A stretch of 64,000 nt of DNA from Oenococcus kitaharae (GCF_025758695.1 NZ_JANJQP010000001.1:434001-498000), one strand, 5' to 3'; shown: positions 34,771-42,946, numbered from the stretch's first letter. Translations and numbers: made by a program. Notes: a model not told the origin generated them from the letters alone.

Positions 34771-35862
34771 TTACATTAAAGTTGTCAGGTATCTCATGAT
34801 TTTGTCAGTATCTTGGTTCTCTAATTCCTGAATCACGTGTAAATAAGTTCTTTGAGTCGTATTCATATTCGAATGTCCCAGTCTCCTAGCTACAGAACCA
34901 ATTGAGACACCAGCATATAGCAGCAATGAAGCGTGAGTGTGTCTAAGACCATGAACGCTGATGACTGGGATCCCCGCTCGAGAACAATATCGTTCCAAAC
35001 GATCATTAGCCGTGGCGTTATAAATCTTTTGTCCGGGCAAAACGAAAATTTGATAGGGACGCAACAAAATCAGGCTTTTTCTTTCTTCATCCATGACTGT
35101 GTATTCGCTGACCAACTTGTGTGCCATGGGGATATTCAAAACTTGTTGAGTGAATTTCAGGCCATCTTCGACAGGTTTGTTGTCTCGTGTACGCCAATGA
35201 AAAATGAAAGAATCATTGAAATGTCCTGGCTCACAGTTAGCAAAATAGGCAGAGCTATCAGGACTCATAATGACAAACATTTGCAGTAAAGAATAGATAC
35301 CTGTGTACTTGCTTTCCGCTGCATATTTTTTAATTTGAGTGAACGCTTGACCAAGTTCGACAGTTGATTTCTTGAACTCAAGCTGGATTAAAGGCAGGCC
35401 GTTAATTAATAAAGTGACATCGAAACGACGATCCTGATCATCGCCATTTATATTTGTGCCCTTTGGACGTACAGCCTGACGCACAATTTCATAACTAGAC
35501 TTGCCGCCGGCAACATCAGCTTTCCAAAAAAGCTCAAGCGTTACTTTATCAAGCTGGGCATCATCACGCTCTATCACGATTTTACCGATACCATTTTCAG
35601 CAGCAAGCAATTGGGCGGCTTCATATGGTGTCTGAACTTCAATTGCTCGTTGGACACGACCGAATTCCTGGTCGGTTAATGGCTGACCCTGCAAAACAGC
35701 GTAATTGTTGTTATTTATTTTTTCGCGAAGATTTGCCCAGAGTTGTTCAGGGGTTGCTTCATACAGATCTTTTCGCTCGACCCACTGATTATGCCCAACT
35801 GTCAGCTGATTCACAACCTCTTTTTCAAAGTCCAATTCAGCTTTCGTTTTATAATTTGCCAT
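34771..35862 (-). CDS. Hybrid: HsdR N-terminal nuclease domain fused to tyrosine recombinase C-terminal domain
   Basis: Residues 1-272 match the N-terminus of type I restriction subunit HsdR, with the nuclease residues Asp148, Glu162 and Lys164 in RFDVTLLINGLPLIQLEFKK and the typical LLRPYQI. At about residue 272 the protein switches to the C-terminal part of a tyrosine recombinase: HGLRH (His304-x-x-Arg307), His330 in RRLGH and nucleophile Tyr340. The HsdR helicase motor and the recombinase N-terminal half with the first catalytic Arg are absent. A large deletion between hsdR and int best explains it. Whether the hybrid is stable or active is unknown. Confidence 0.85.
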   Translation of the reverse strand: MANYKTKAELDFEKEVVNQLTVGHNQWVERKDLYEATPEQLWANLREKINNNNYAVLQGQPLTDQEFGRVQRAIEVQTPYEAAQLLAAENGIGKIVIERDDAQLDKVTLELFWKADVAGGKSSYEIVRQAVRPKGTNINGDDQDRRFDVTLLINGLPLIQLEFKKSTVELGQAFTQIKKYAAESKYTGIYSLLQMFVIMSPDSSAYFANCEPGHFNDSFIFHWRTRDNKPVEDGLKFTQQVLNIPMAHKLVSEYTVMDEERKSLILLRPYQIFVLPGQKIYNATANDRLERYCSRAGIPVISVHGLRHTHASLLLYAGVSIGSVARRLGHSNMNTTQRTYLHVIQELENQDTDKIMRYLTTLM

Positions 35863-36023
35863 ACTCTCCCCAAAATAAAATACTATTTTGATTATAGTTT
35901 ATTGGAGCGTTGATACTTACGCTATTAAACAGCAATTATTTGATATTTATTTATTAATACCAAAGCAAATTCTTGGGTAAATCGAGCTTGCTTTCCCCTC
36001 CCCACCGTGATATCGTATCAAGA

Positions 36024-36081
36024 GGTTAAAATAAAAGTAAACGATACCTTTATTTTAACCAATTAAAGGTATTATTTACTT
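36024..36081 (+). promoter_or_regulatory. Interlocked inverted repeats upstream of the binding-protein gene
   Basis: GGTTAAAATAAA (36024-36035) is the exact reverse complement of TTTATTTTAACC (36049-36060). AAGTAAACGATACCTT (36035-36050) is nearly complementary to AAGGTATTATTTACTT (36066-36081). The two pairings interleave, so they resemble either two operators or alternative RNA folds ahead of the gene at 36112. Confidence 0.55.
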
Positions 36082-36111
36082 AAATTATCAAGATTGAGAG
36101 AGTGAGAAGTT

Positions 36112-37029
36112 ATGAGAAAAATTATCACCTTTATCGGCAGTCTGCTGCTGGCAGCTGGTCTCATTTCCAGCCTGCCTGCATCCCCTGCTTCAGCTGCACA
36201 AAGCCGTAATCCCAAAACAATACGTGTCGGATTCGTCCCTTCTGAGAATGCCTCGACAATGCAGGCGCGCGCCATCCCATTGGGAAAAATGTTATCCAAG
36301 CGCCTAGGCAAAAAAGTCCAGGTCACCGTTTCCACGGATTATAATTCGATCGTCGAAGCCCTGGGCTCCGGTAAAATCGATGTTGGTTTCCTACCGCCCG
36401 CAAGCTACGTCCAGGCTCACAAGCAGTATGGGTCCAAAGTTCTGCTCCAAGTCGTTCGAAACGGTATCAATCACGACGGCTCCAACCAAAAGAAAATGGT
36501 CAGCTGGTACCGGTCACTGATTCTTGTCCGCAAAGATTCCAATATCAAGAGTTTAAAAGACCTTGAAGGTAAAAATATCGCGGTCCAGGATTCGACCAGT
36601 GCTTCGGGTTACATCTTCCCCATTTACTACCTGAATGCTAGAGGCATCGATGTTGTAAAAAAAGCCCATCTTGTGACTGTCAAAGGCCATGATCAAGGGG
36701 TGCTGGCATTGGCAAACAAGCAGGCAGAGGCCGCATTCGTTTATCAGGATGCCCGCAATCTCGTCAAGAGCGATGTGCCTAACATTTTCAAAGACACGCG
36801 GATTTTGGCACAAACCATGAAGATTCCTAATGATACGATCACGGTTCGAAAGACGCTGTCCGCTTCACTGGACAAGAAAATTTCTAAAGCCTTCATGCAA
36901 ATCGTGAAGACAAAAAAAGGCAAAAAGCTCGTCGAAAACCTTTATGGTATCGCCGGCTTTGAGCATTCGAAAAATAGCAATTTCAATGTTGTCAGAAAAG
37001 CCTATAATTCCATCACACAAGGCAACTAA
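36112..37029 (+). CDS. Phosphate/phosphonate-type ABC substrate-binding protein (PhnD family), orphan
   Basis: A signal peptide (MRKIITFIGSLLLAAGLISS...) ends at an AxA site (ASA before AQ), with no lipobox Cys. The mature protein is a PhnD/PtxB-type periplasmic-binding domain: RVGFVPSENASTMQAR, GKIDVGFLPPASYV, KDLEGKNIAVQDSTSASGY and YQDARNLV. At 305 residues it is full length. No permease or ATPase gene lies nearby, so it must use remote subunits or act otherwise. A soluble, non-lipidated form is unusual for a Gram-positive binding protein. Confidence 0.85.
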   Translation: MRKIITFIGSLLLAAGLISSLPASPASAAQSRNPKTIRVGFVPSENASTMQARAIPLGKMLSKRLGKKVQVTVSTDYNSIVEALGSGKIDVGFLPPASYVQAHKQYGSKVLLQVVRNGINHDGSNQKKMVSWYRSLILVRKDSNIKSLKDLEGKNIAVQDSTSASGYIFPIYYLNARGIDVVKKAHLVTVKGHDQGVLALANKQAEAAFVYQDARNLVKSDVPNIFKDTRILAQTMKIPNDTITVRKTLSASLDKKISKAFMQIVKTKKGKKLVENLYGIAGFEHSKNSNFNVVRKAYNSITQGN

Positions 37030-37039
37030 TGTATAGTAG

Positions 37040-37066
37040 AAAACAAGCCGATGGGCTTGTTTTTTT
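37040..37066 (+). terminator. Terminator after the binding-protein gene
   Basis: AAACAAGCC pairs with GGGCTTGTTT around GAT, followed by a run of T. Immediately downstream is a tRNA T-arm-like sequence. Confidence 0.85.
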
Positions 37067-37095
37067 GTGGGTTCGATTCCCGATCGAGATATAGC
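37067..37095 (+). repeat. T-arm-like motif A downstream of a terminator
   Basis: GTGGGTTCGATTCCCGATCG resembles the T-stem/loop and 3' end of a tRNA, but no tRNA body precedes it. A related copy is at 47097-47123 in the same terminator context. Confidence 0.5.
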
Positions 37096-37271
37096 CCCTT
37101 TGATCAAGAACTAGTCTTATTTGTGCACCAGGATTAGGAGATGAATGACAGCAGTTATGGACAAGACAAACACACTTACATTGATTGGCTGCAAGATGGA
37201 GCGATTTCCCCTTGAATCCATTTAATTTTGACTTAGAGAAAGAATTATAGAATGAGAGTGGAGGCAAAACA

Positions 37272-38123
37272 ATGATAGAAACTCGTAAAATCCCTAATTT
37301 AGTACTCAATGACGGTCACCTATTGCCATCAATTGGATTTGGCACCTATGAAATCCGGGGCAACCGAGGGGTTGACCAAATTTTAACAGCTATTCAAGAT
37401 GGCTATCGCCTAATTGATACCTCAACTAATTACGATAGCGAAGGTGCGGTTGGCGAAGCAATTCGTCGTTCCGGTATCCCGCGTTCAAAATTTTTTGTCA
37501 CTTCCAAATTGCCCGGCAAATATCACCATTACGAGGATGCTTTAAAGATGATTCAGGAATCAATTTTCCGTATGGGAATTGATTATTTGGATTTATATCT
37601 GATTCATTGGCCAAACCCCAAACGTGGCCTTTACCTTGAAGCGTGGCAAGCTTTGATTGAAGCACGCAAACAAGGATTGGTTCGTTCGATTGGTGTTTCC
37701 AACTTTACAGCTGAGCACCTGGATAAGATTATTTCAGAGACAGCAGTAGTGCCAGCCGTTAATCAGATTGAAATCCATCCTTACTGGCCGCAACCAAAGA
37801 TGCTGGCTGTTAACCAAGACCGTCATATCTTAACCGAAGCTTGGAGTCCCTTGGGCCGAGGCAGTAAAGAGTTATCCGAACCGTTGATTTTAGATTTAGC
37901 TAAGAAATACCACAAGAATGCCGGACAAATCATTCTGCGCTGGCATCATCAAAGAGACATCCTGCCGATTCCTAAATCCAGCAGTGTTTTCCACCAGCGG
38001 GATAACTTGGACATTTTCGATTTTGCTTTAAGTGATGATGAAGTTGCTCAGATAAATCAACTAAATCGTCCTGATGGCCGAGTTGATAATCAGGATCCAA
38101 ACGAGTATGAAGAGTTCGATTAG
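37272..38123 (+). CDS. Aldo/keto reductase
   Basis: NADPH-dependent reductase of 283 residues in the 2,5-diketogluconate-reductase-like subgroup. Catalytic Asp and Tyr are in LIDTSTNYDSEGAVG, Lys in VTSKLPGKYHHY and His in YLIHWPNPKRG. The C-terminal segment is ILPIPKSSSVFH. It is only distantly like the other aldo/keto reductase in the window, so not a tandem duplicate. Monocistronic with its own terminator. Confidence 0.92.
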   Translation: MIETRKIPNLVLNDGHLLPSIGFGTYEIRGNRGVDQILTAIQDGYRLIDTSTNYDSEGAVGEAIRRSGIPRSKFFVTSKLPGKYHHYEDALKMIQESIFRMGIDYLDLYLIHWPNPKRGLYLEAWQALIEARKQGLVRSIGVSNFTAEHLDKIISETAVVPAVNQIEIHPYWPQPKMLAVNQDRHILTEAWSPLGRGSKELSEPLILDLAKKYHKNAGQIILRWHHQRDILPIPKSSSVFHQRDNLDIFDFALSDDEVAQINQLNRPDGRVDNQDPNEYEEFD

Positions 38124-38128
38124 TGTTT

Positions 38129-38157
38129 AATAAAGGCCGCGGTTAAGCGGCTTTTTT
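38129..38157 (+). terminator. Terminator after the aldo/keto reductase
   Basis: GGCCGC and GCGGCTTTTTT pair around GGTTAA with a T run, 6 bp after the stop. Confidence 0.8.
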
Positions 38158-38379
38158 AATATGTTTTTGTTTTCGACTGGACCGACACTTTATGGACGAT
38201 ATCTTTTGTTGTGCTAGCCAAATCGTTGGTTCCTAGTTTTGGCACCGCTTGGTTTTCTAACACACCAACATTTCCGTCGAATTATCTGTTAATAGGCCAA
38301 TTTTCTTAGCAGACCTTCTTAGTGATCAAACACGGAAATTACTTTAGTATAAAATTAAGTTAATTTCTAAGGGGCACTT

Positions 38380-39018
38380 GTGAAAATACAGACAGCAGTG
38401 AGAAAAAGGAATCGTTTTCTATTTTCAGCAGTTTTGGGTCTGGTGCTGTTTGGCGTATCCTTGTTCTTCTTTAATTGGCAGATAGCTCTATTGGCCGGTT
38501 GGGATACAGCATCGCTATCCTTAATTGTGTTAATCTGGTGGGCTTTTTTGCCGAGCAGCGGCCAACATACCCGCCAAATCGCTTTAGGTGTCGGTGTCCG
38601 CTATCCAGTTTTAGATGTTTTGATTCTCTTAGCTAGTCTCATTAGTCTTGTGATTGGCGTCCTTCTTTTTACAAGCAGTAAAGGGAACCCAATCAAAATT
38701 ATTTTCTGTCTCTTTAGTATCTTCTGTTCTTGGAATCTAATTCACGTGCTTTATGCCGTCCATTATTCAGAAATGTACTATCGAAGGAATGCACATTTTA
38801 GCGATGGCGGAATTGATTTTAATAGCAAGGAAGCGCCAGATATCTGGGATTTTGCCTACCTATCTTACACAATTGGTATGACTTATCAGGTCTCTGACAC
38901 AACTTTTTTGACCACAGATTTTCGAAAGTTGGCTCTGAGTCATGCTTTAATTTCCTTTTTATTTAGTACGGTTTTAATTGCCACGATGATCAATTTTATT
39001 GCTAGTTTAATGAGCTGA
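38380..39018 (+). CDS. DUF1345 membrane protein
   Basis: Polytopic protein of 212 residues with about five hydrophobic helices (10-30, 35-55, 70-95, 105-130 and 185-210). The DUF1345 segment HYSEMYYRRNAHFSDGGI and FAYLSYTIGMTYQVSDT is well conserved. Function unknown. The start is GTG at 38380 after AAGGGGC, giving the N-terminus MKIQTAVRKRNRFLFSAV. It stands alone. Confidence 0.8.
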   Translation: MKIQTAVRKRNRFLFSAVLGLVLFGVSLFFFNWQIALLAGWDTASLSLIVLIWWAFLPSSGQHTRQIALGVGVRYPVLDVLILLASLISLVIGVLLFTSSKGNPIKIIFCLFSIFCSWNLIHVLYAVHYSEMYYRRNAHFSDGGIDFNSKEAPDIWDFAYLSYTIGMTYQVSDTTFLTTDFRKLALSHALISFLFSTVLIATMINFIASLMS

Positions 39019-39328
39019 TTTTGCTATCGATTCGCCATTGCTGACTTTTTTGTGATTAATCGACGACCATAACCAATAATCTGTGTTCCTTGATGGCACA
39101 TACGGTCTTATCTGCTTAGCAATATACTGCATCGCTAATAAACAGTCTGAATTTAGCCGGATCAAGTCTCAGAGAAATAGGTGCCGTTAGACAATAACGG
39201 CTTAAATTATCTCCAAAATTAGCTCAACATTATCCTTTACTTAAAGCTGTTATAATTGAGTTGTAGCTGTTTATAAGCGCTTTCATTTCCACTTTCCATG
39301 AACAATGAGTTTCAGAAAAGGAGGTCAA
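39019..39328. other. Intergenic region before the envelope-stress cluster
   Basis: It has no gene. It contains a TATAAT element (39251-39256), the cre-like site at 39272-39285, and the AAGGAGG ribosome site of amaP. Confidence 0.6.
39272..39285 (+). promoter_or_regulatory. cre-like CcpA site before amaP
   Basis: TATAAGCGCTTTCA matches the cre consensus at 13 of 14 positions and lies 44-57 bp before the amaP start, downstream of a TATAAT element. Confidence 0.55.
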
Positions 39329-39889
39329 ATGTTAAAAACTATCAAATATTTATTGATGATGCTGGGTGCCTTGTTGCTGATCCCGCTTTGGGAGATCGTG
39401 GTTAGATTTCAGGCAATTGGATCTTTTCCTTTCAGATTGACCCCACTGACCCAGTACCCGGTCATCGGCGAATATATGCCTGTTATGCTTTTCTGGTTAG
39501 CCTGCGGTTTAATTGTGATTATTCTGTTGTGTTTGATTGTGATTACTTTTTGGCCTTCTCAAAAACATCAATTGGTTTTTAAGGAAGATCGAGGAACCTT
39601 GCAAATCCAAGAAAAAGCCATTGAGAACTTTGCGAAGCGAATCGCCCAAGAAAGTGGCTTTCTTGAAGAACCAAAAGTAAAAGTACGAGTAACCGCCAGA
39701 AGGATTAAGGTTCACTTAGAAGGATCTTTTAATCCTCAGGATGTTCTCCCCGATGTCAACCAGCGCTTTCAGGAGAATTTGAAAAATAAACTGTCAACGT
39801 TGTTGAATGCGCCAAAAGAAAAACTACGAATAACTCTGCAATTCAAAAATGTTTATCTAGCCAAGCACGAACACCATCGTGTGGAATAG
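39329..39889 (+). CDS. amaP: Alkaline shock response membrane anchor protein AmaP
   Basis: Membrane anchor of the Asp23 envelope-stress complex. A helix at about 5-20 and a second at about 48-72 flank a short periplasmic stretch; the cytoplasmic C-terminus is basic and contains the AmaP-like domain (VKVRVTARRIKVHLEG). The start at 39329 is chosen for its perfect AAGGAGGTCAA ribosome site rather than the frame start 24 bp earlier. First of four genes (amaP, DUF2273, asp23, glsB) arranged as in other Lactobacillales. Confidence 0.85.
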   Translation: MLKTIKYLLMMLGALLLIPLWEIVVRFQAIGSFPFRLTPLTQYPVIGEYMPVMLFWLACGLIVIILLCLIVITFWPSQKHQLVFKEDRGTLQIQEKAIENFAKRIAQESGFLEEPKVKVRVTARRIKVHLEGSFNPQDVLPDVNQRFQENLKNKLSTLLNAPKEKLRITLQFKNVYLAKHEHHRVE

Positions 39890-39900
39890 GAGAAAAGAAG

Positions 39901-40074
39901 ATGGAAATAATTTTTAGCAAATATAAGTGGCCGATCATTATTGGCTTCGTTGGCTTTGTGATTGCGATCTTATTTTTAACCTTAGGTTTTTGGCAGACTA
40001 TCTTGATTCTTCTACTGACGACGCTTGGTGGTATGCTTGGTTTTTATCTCCACAACATTGGCATTTTGAAGTAG
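39901..40074 (+). CDS. DUF2273 small membrane protein
   Basis: 57-residue protein with two hydrophobic helices (about 12-30 and 33-52, ending HNIGILK). Its position between AmaP and Asp23 is the conserved spot for DUF2273 proteins. A GGAGAAAAGAAG ribosome site precedes the ATG. Presumably helps organise the Asp23 complex at the membrane; not proven. Confidence 0.8.
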   Translation: MEIIFSKYKWPIIIGFVGFVIAILFLTLGFWQTILILLLTTLGGMLGFYLHNIGILK

Positions 40075-40131
40075 ATTACGATCTTTAATTAAAGCAATTT
40101 AAAATAAAAGCTACAAAGGATGGCACTTCTT

Positions 40132-40698
40132 ATGGATACTATTAATAAACACAAAGAAACTGGACCAGAGCAGACTGATAAAACAAACGCACCGCAGATT
40201 CGGGGGACTTTATCCTATGAGGATAAAGTGATTCAAAAGATAGTTGGGCTATCTATTGGACAAATCGACGGCTTGCTCACGGTTGATGGTGGCTTTTTCT
40301 CCAACATCGCCGAGAAGCTAGTCAATACAAACAATAAAACAACTGGTGTTGATGTTGAAGTTGGCAAAAAACAAGTCGCTGTTGATTTATCAATTGTAGC
40401 CGAATACGGCAAAAATATCGCTGAAATTTATCAAGAAATTAAGAAAGTGATTTCTAAACAAGTCAACCAAATGACCAATCTTGAAGTTGTAGAGGTCAAT
40501 GTGAATGTCACTGATATTAAGACTCGAGAGCAATATGAAAAAGACTCAGTCAGTTTACAAGATAAAGCAAGCGAAGTTGCCGAAAATACCGGCAAGGCAG
40601 TCTCCGAACAAAGCGATAAAGTCTCAGATAAAGTTCAAGAAACAGTTAGAAAGACTCAAAATCGAGCTAAAGATGCTTCAAAACCAAGAGTTGAATAG
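40132..40698 (+). CDS. Asp23/Gls24 family envelope stress response protein
   Basis: Protein of 188 residues with the Asp23 domain (about 25-135; SYEDKVIQKIVGLSIGQIDG, DGGFFSN, and VEVGKKQVAVDLSIVAEYG) followed by a Lys/Glu/Ser-rich helical tail (about 135-188). The start at 40132 uses the AAAGGATGG ribosome site; the ATG 12 bases upstream overlaps that site. In Staphylococcus Asp23 lies under the membrane bound to AmaP. It heads toward glsB, 44 bp downstream. Confidence 0.9.
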   Translation: MDTINKHKETGPEQTDKTNAPQIRGTLSYEDKVIQKIVGLSIGQIDGLLTVDGGFFSNIAEKLVNTNNKTTGVDVEVGKKQVAVDLSIVAEYGKNIAEIYQEIKKVISKQVNQMTNLEVVEVNVNVTDIKTREQYEKDSVSLQDKASEVAENTGKAVSEQSDKVSDKVQETVRKTQNRAKDASKPRVE

Positions 40699-40742
40699 TG
40701 TTGATAGGGTTTAAATAATCGTCAAAATTAAAGGAGAAAAAG

Positions 40743-40997
40743 ATGCATATAATTTGGGTGTTAATCATTGGCGGCATCATCGGTGCCATCGCTGGCGCGA
40801 TCACGAACAAAGGCGGCTCAATGGGCTGGATTGCTAATATCGCAGCCGGTTTAGTCGGATCCTGGCTTGGTGAATCTATCCTCGGAGACTGGGGCTGGCA
40901 TCTGGCCGGCATTGCGATCTTTCAATCCATCATCGGCGCCGTTGTTGTTGTGGCCATTGTTTCCTGGCTGATGGTCAGGATGAATACAAATAAATAG
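40743..40997 (+). CDS. GlsB/YeaQ/YmgE family stress response membrane protein
   Basis: 84-residue transglycosylase-associated-type membrane protein with three hydrophobic helices and Gly-rich packing motifs (GGIIGAIAGAI, GSWLGESILGDWGW). Members are stress-induced in Gram-positives. The ribosome site AAAGGAGAAAAAG is excellent. Last envelope-stress gene before the glycosyltransferase, with 58 bp to the next start. Confidence 0.88.
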   Translation: MHIIWVLIIGGIIGAIAGAITNKGGSMGWIANIAAGLVGSWLGESILGDWGWHLAGIAIFQSIIGAVVVVAIVSWLMVRMNTNK

Positions 40998-41055
40998 GTA
41001 TTAAAAAACTAAAGCACGATAAGTGCTTTTTTCTGACGATAGACTAGGAGAAACG

Positions 41056-41913
41056 ATGGAACTGACTTCTACTGTTATTATGGGGACTTATAACGGGTCA
41101 GCTTTTATCTATGACCAATTAGCCTCCATCCTTGAACAAACAAGTCCTGTGACTAAAGTAATTATCAGAGACGATGGTTCCACTGATGGGACTTCCAAGA
41201 TGATTGAGCAATTTATTGATAATCACGCTTTGCACCAAACATGGGATTTTCAGATCAACGATGATCAAAAGGGTTGGCGGAAAAACTTCATGGACATGCT
41301 TACCAAGATCGAAACCGACCTCGTTTTCTTTTCTGACCAAGATGATATCTGGTATTCCGATAAGGTCAGCACATTCCTGAAAGCTTTTTCTCATGAACAG
41401 CAGGCTGAATTAATTGTTTCGGACTATGATTTTCAGCCAAAAGATCAAACACTGTTGACCACGTACACCCTTCAGGAGAAACAAGCTGGTTATGAGGGCT
41501 TGTTTCAGCTAATTCCCAACGTTTATAATCTGGCTACTTATCGGCCTGGTTGTTCGATGGCACTCAAGGAATCAATGATTCCCTCGGTTATCGAAACTTT
41601 CAACAAAATTGCTATAGGGCCGAATGGATTAGCCCAATCGCATGATGAAGCGAGTTGGCTAACGGCCATACTCCGGGGTTCTTTCTATCACTTGGCTAAA
41701 CCATTATTCAGCCGTCGATCACATGCAGATAGCACTTGGCAATCCGAGAAGAAAGCCCATCAGGATTATTTTGAAACAGCGGCTCATCAAGAAAACTTCG
41801 AAAATTTTGTGGCCAGCGTTGGCAGCGAACTAAATAGCGACCATTGGCGGATCAAGCCACTCCAGTCGAATCTAAAAAAAGAAATAGAGCTTTATTTTCA
41901 AGGCCTAAATTAA
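41056..41913 (+). CDS. Glycosyltransferase family 2, rhamnosyltransferase-like
   Basis: GT-A fold enzyme of 285 residues. STVIMGTYNGSAFIYDQL and RDDGSTDGTSKMIEQF give the nucleotide-sugar domain, and FFSDQDDIWYSDKV holds the DxD-type metal motif. No transmembrane segment is seen, so it is cytoplasmic or peripheral. The start at 41056 follows TAGGAGAAACG. Probably decorates envelope polysaccharide, inferred from family and envelope-stress context. Donor and acceptor are unknown. Confidence 0.88.
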   Translation: MELTSTVIMGTYNGSAFIYDQLASILEQTSPVTKVIIRDDGSTDGTSKMIEQFIDNHALHQTWDFQINDDQKGWRKNFMDMLTKIETDLVFFSDQDDIWYSDKVSTFLKAFSHEQQAELIVSDYDFQPKDQTLLTTYTLQEKQAGYEGLFQLIPNVYNLATYRPGCSMALKESMIPSVIETFNKIAIGPNGLAQSHDEASWLTAILRGSFYHLAKPLFSRRSHADSTWQSEKKAHQDYFETAAHQENFENFVASVGSELNSDHWRIKPLQSNLKKEIELYFQGLN

Positions 41914-42101
41914 CTATAAATCAGCTGGCACTTCGTTAAACTGCCAGTTTGCGGCCATATCGTCTCCAATGGATACCTGCCAAGCGATGACCCACACACT
42001 GCTGATTTTGCTCTCTTCCAAAAAGTTAAAATATATTAAACGTGTGCTAAGACGAAGAGAGCTGCCATTCGATTCTCAAAGAAAGCCAAAAAATCAACTA
42101 A

Positions 42102-42139
42102 CAAAAAAAGACCAATGATCTCGTGTCGGTCTTTTTTTT
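42102..42139. terminator. Bidirectional terminator
   Basis: AAAAAAAGACC and GGTCTTTTTTT pair around a 16-base loop between the glycosyltransferase and YtxH genes. Confidence 0.85.
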
Positions 42140-42162
42140 ACTGAGGCAACTAAGACGTCGTC

Positions 42163-42480
42163 TCAATTAAATTTATTTTTAATGTCGTTGACCTTGTCGC
42201 CTAATTCATCTTTCACATCAGAAAAGGTATCCTTGGCTTTCCCTGCAGCTTGTTGAAGCTTGCCTTTATCTTCTTGAAGCATGTTGCTACTGGCTTTTCC
42301 CATTAGGACATTTGCCGCGCCTACGACTCTATCCTTGATAGAGTCCTTTTTATTTTGCATTTTGTCTCCAGATTGGTCAATTTTCTTGGCAACTAATACT
42401 GTTCCTGCAACAAGAACACCTGTTGTAATCAGGCTACATGCAACCGTGACTTTTAAAAACTTTTTGAACATATTGTCCAT
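42163..42480 (-). CDS. YtxH-like small stress protein
   Basis: Protein of 105 residues: one hydrophobic helix (about 8-28, LKVTVACSLITTGVLVAGTV) and a long amphipathic Lys/Asp helix (about 35-105) with KLQQAAGKAKDTFSDVKDEL, typical of YtxH-type general-stress proteins. The start at 42480 has AAAGGACC upstream with 7-9 bp spacing, better than the frame start at 42510. A cre-like site and a TATAAT lie 170 bp upstream. Confidence 0.75.
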   Translation of the reverse strand: MDNMFKKFLKVTVACSLITTGVLVAGTVLVAKKIDQSGDKMQNKKDSIKDRVVGAANVLMGKASSNMLQEDKGKLQQAAGKAKDTFSDVKDELGDKVNDIKNKFN

Positions 42481-42661
42481 AAAAGCTGGTCCTTTATGTT
42501 TTGATCTCATAATAGTGCTCCAATCGGTGAATTTGATGAGTTACGTAATATATGAAGATGTTCCTTTTTCTCAAGTAAATCGTTCTCGTTATCAATACTG
42601 CAGAGTTGAAGCCACCGCATTTAGTCACTTGCGAGCAGCTCACCTCTATTATACAGGTTAA

Positions 42662-42675
42662 TGTAAACGCTTTTA
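42662..42675 (-). promoter_or_regulatory. cre-like site at the YtxH promoter
   Basis: TGTAAACGCTTTTA matches the cre consensus at 13 of 14 positions. A minus-strand TATAAT (42648-42653) lies 8 bp downstream, so CcpA binding would overlap the -35 region. Confidence 0.5.
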
Positions 42676-42946
42676 TAGTCGTGATATAATAACGATCTCG
42701 ATGAGACTAGTGAGTCGAGCCACTACTAACTATCACACCACAAGTTTGGTAATTAACGTCATCCCAGAAATTCGCTGCAATTTTATACCAGTCAATGGAT
42801 GAGTCTCGAGGTACCTTGCGAGGAACGAAGAACCAATCAATATGAATAACAAAGATCCTTTCAATTTTCTCATTTGTTTTCCCAATGAATAAACTGGTTC
42901 ACCCTCACGTGCTTAATGGTAAGCATTCAGCAGATATTCTAGAAAT

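Noticed and set aside
34771-35862. A functional prophage or integrative element anchored by the integrase domain
   Set aside because: The recombinase lacks its N-terminal half and first catalytic Arg, and no phage or conjugation genes lie nearby.
37067-37095. A tRNA gene
   Set aside because: Only the T-arm-like part is present; no acceptor, D or anticodon arms precede it.
40505-40714. Plus-strand frame inside asp23
   Set aside because: It lies wholly over the Lys-rich tail of Asp23 in a different frame and has no start signal of its own.
42281-42661. Plus-strand frame of 126 residues over the YtxH-like gene
   Set aside because: It is antisense to a gene with a good ribosome site and shows no family features.
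42839-42889. Short frame MNNKDPFNFLICFPNE
   Set aside because: 16 codons with no ribosome site at the right distance; looks accidental.
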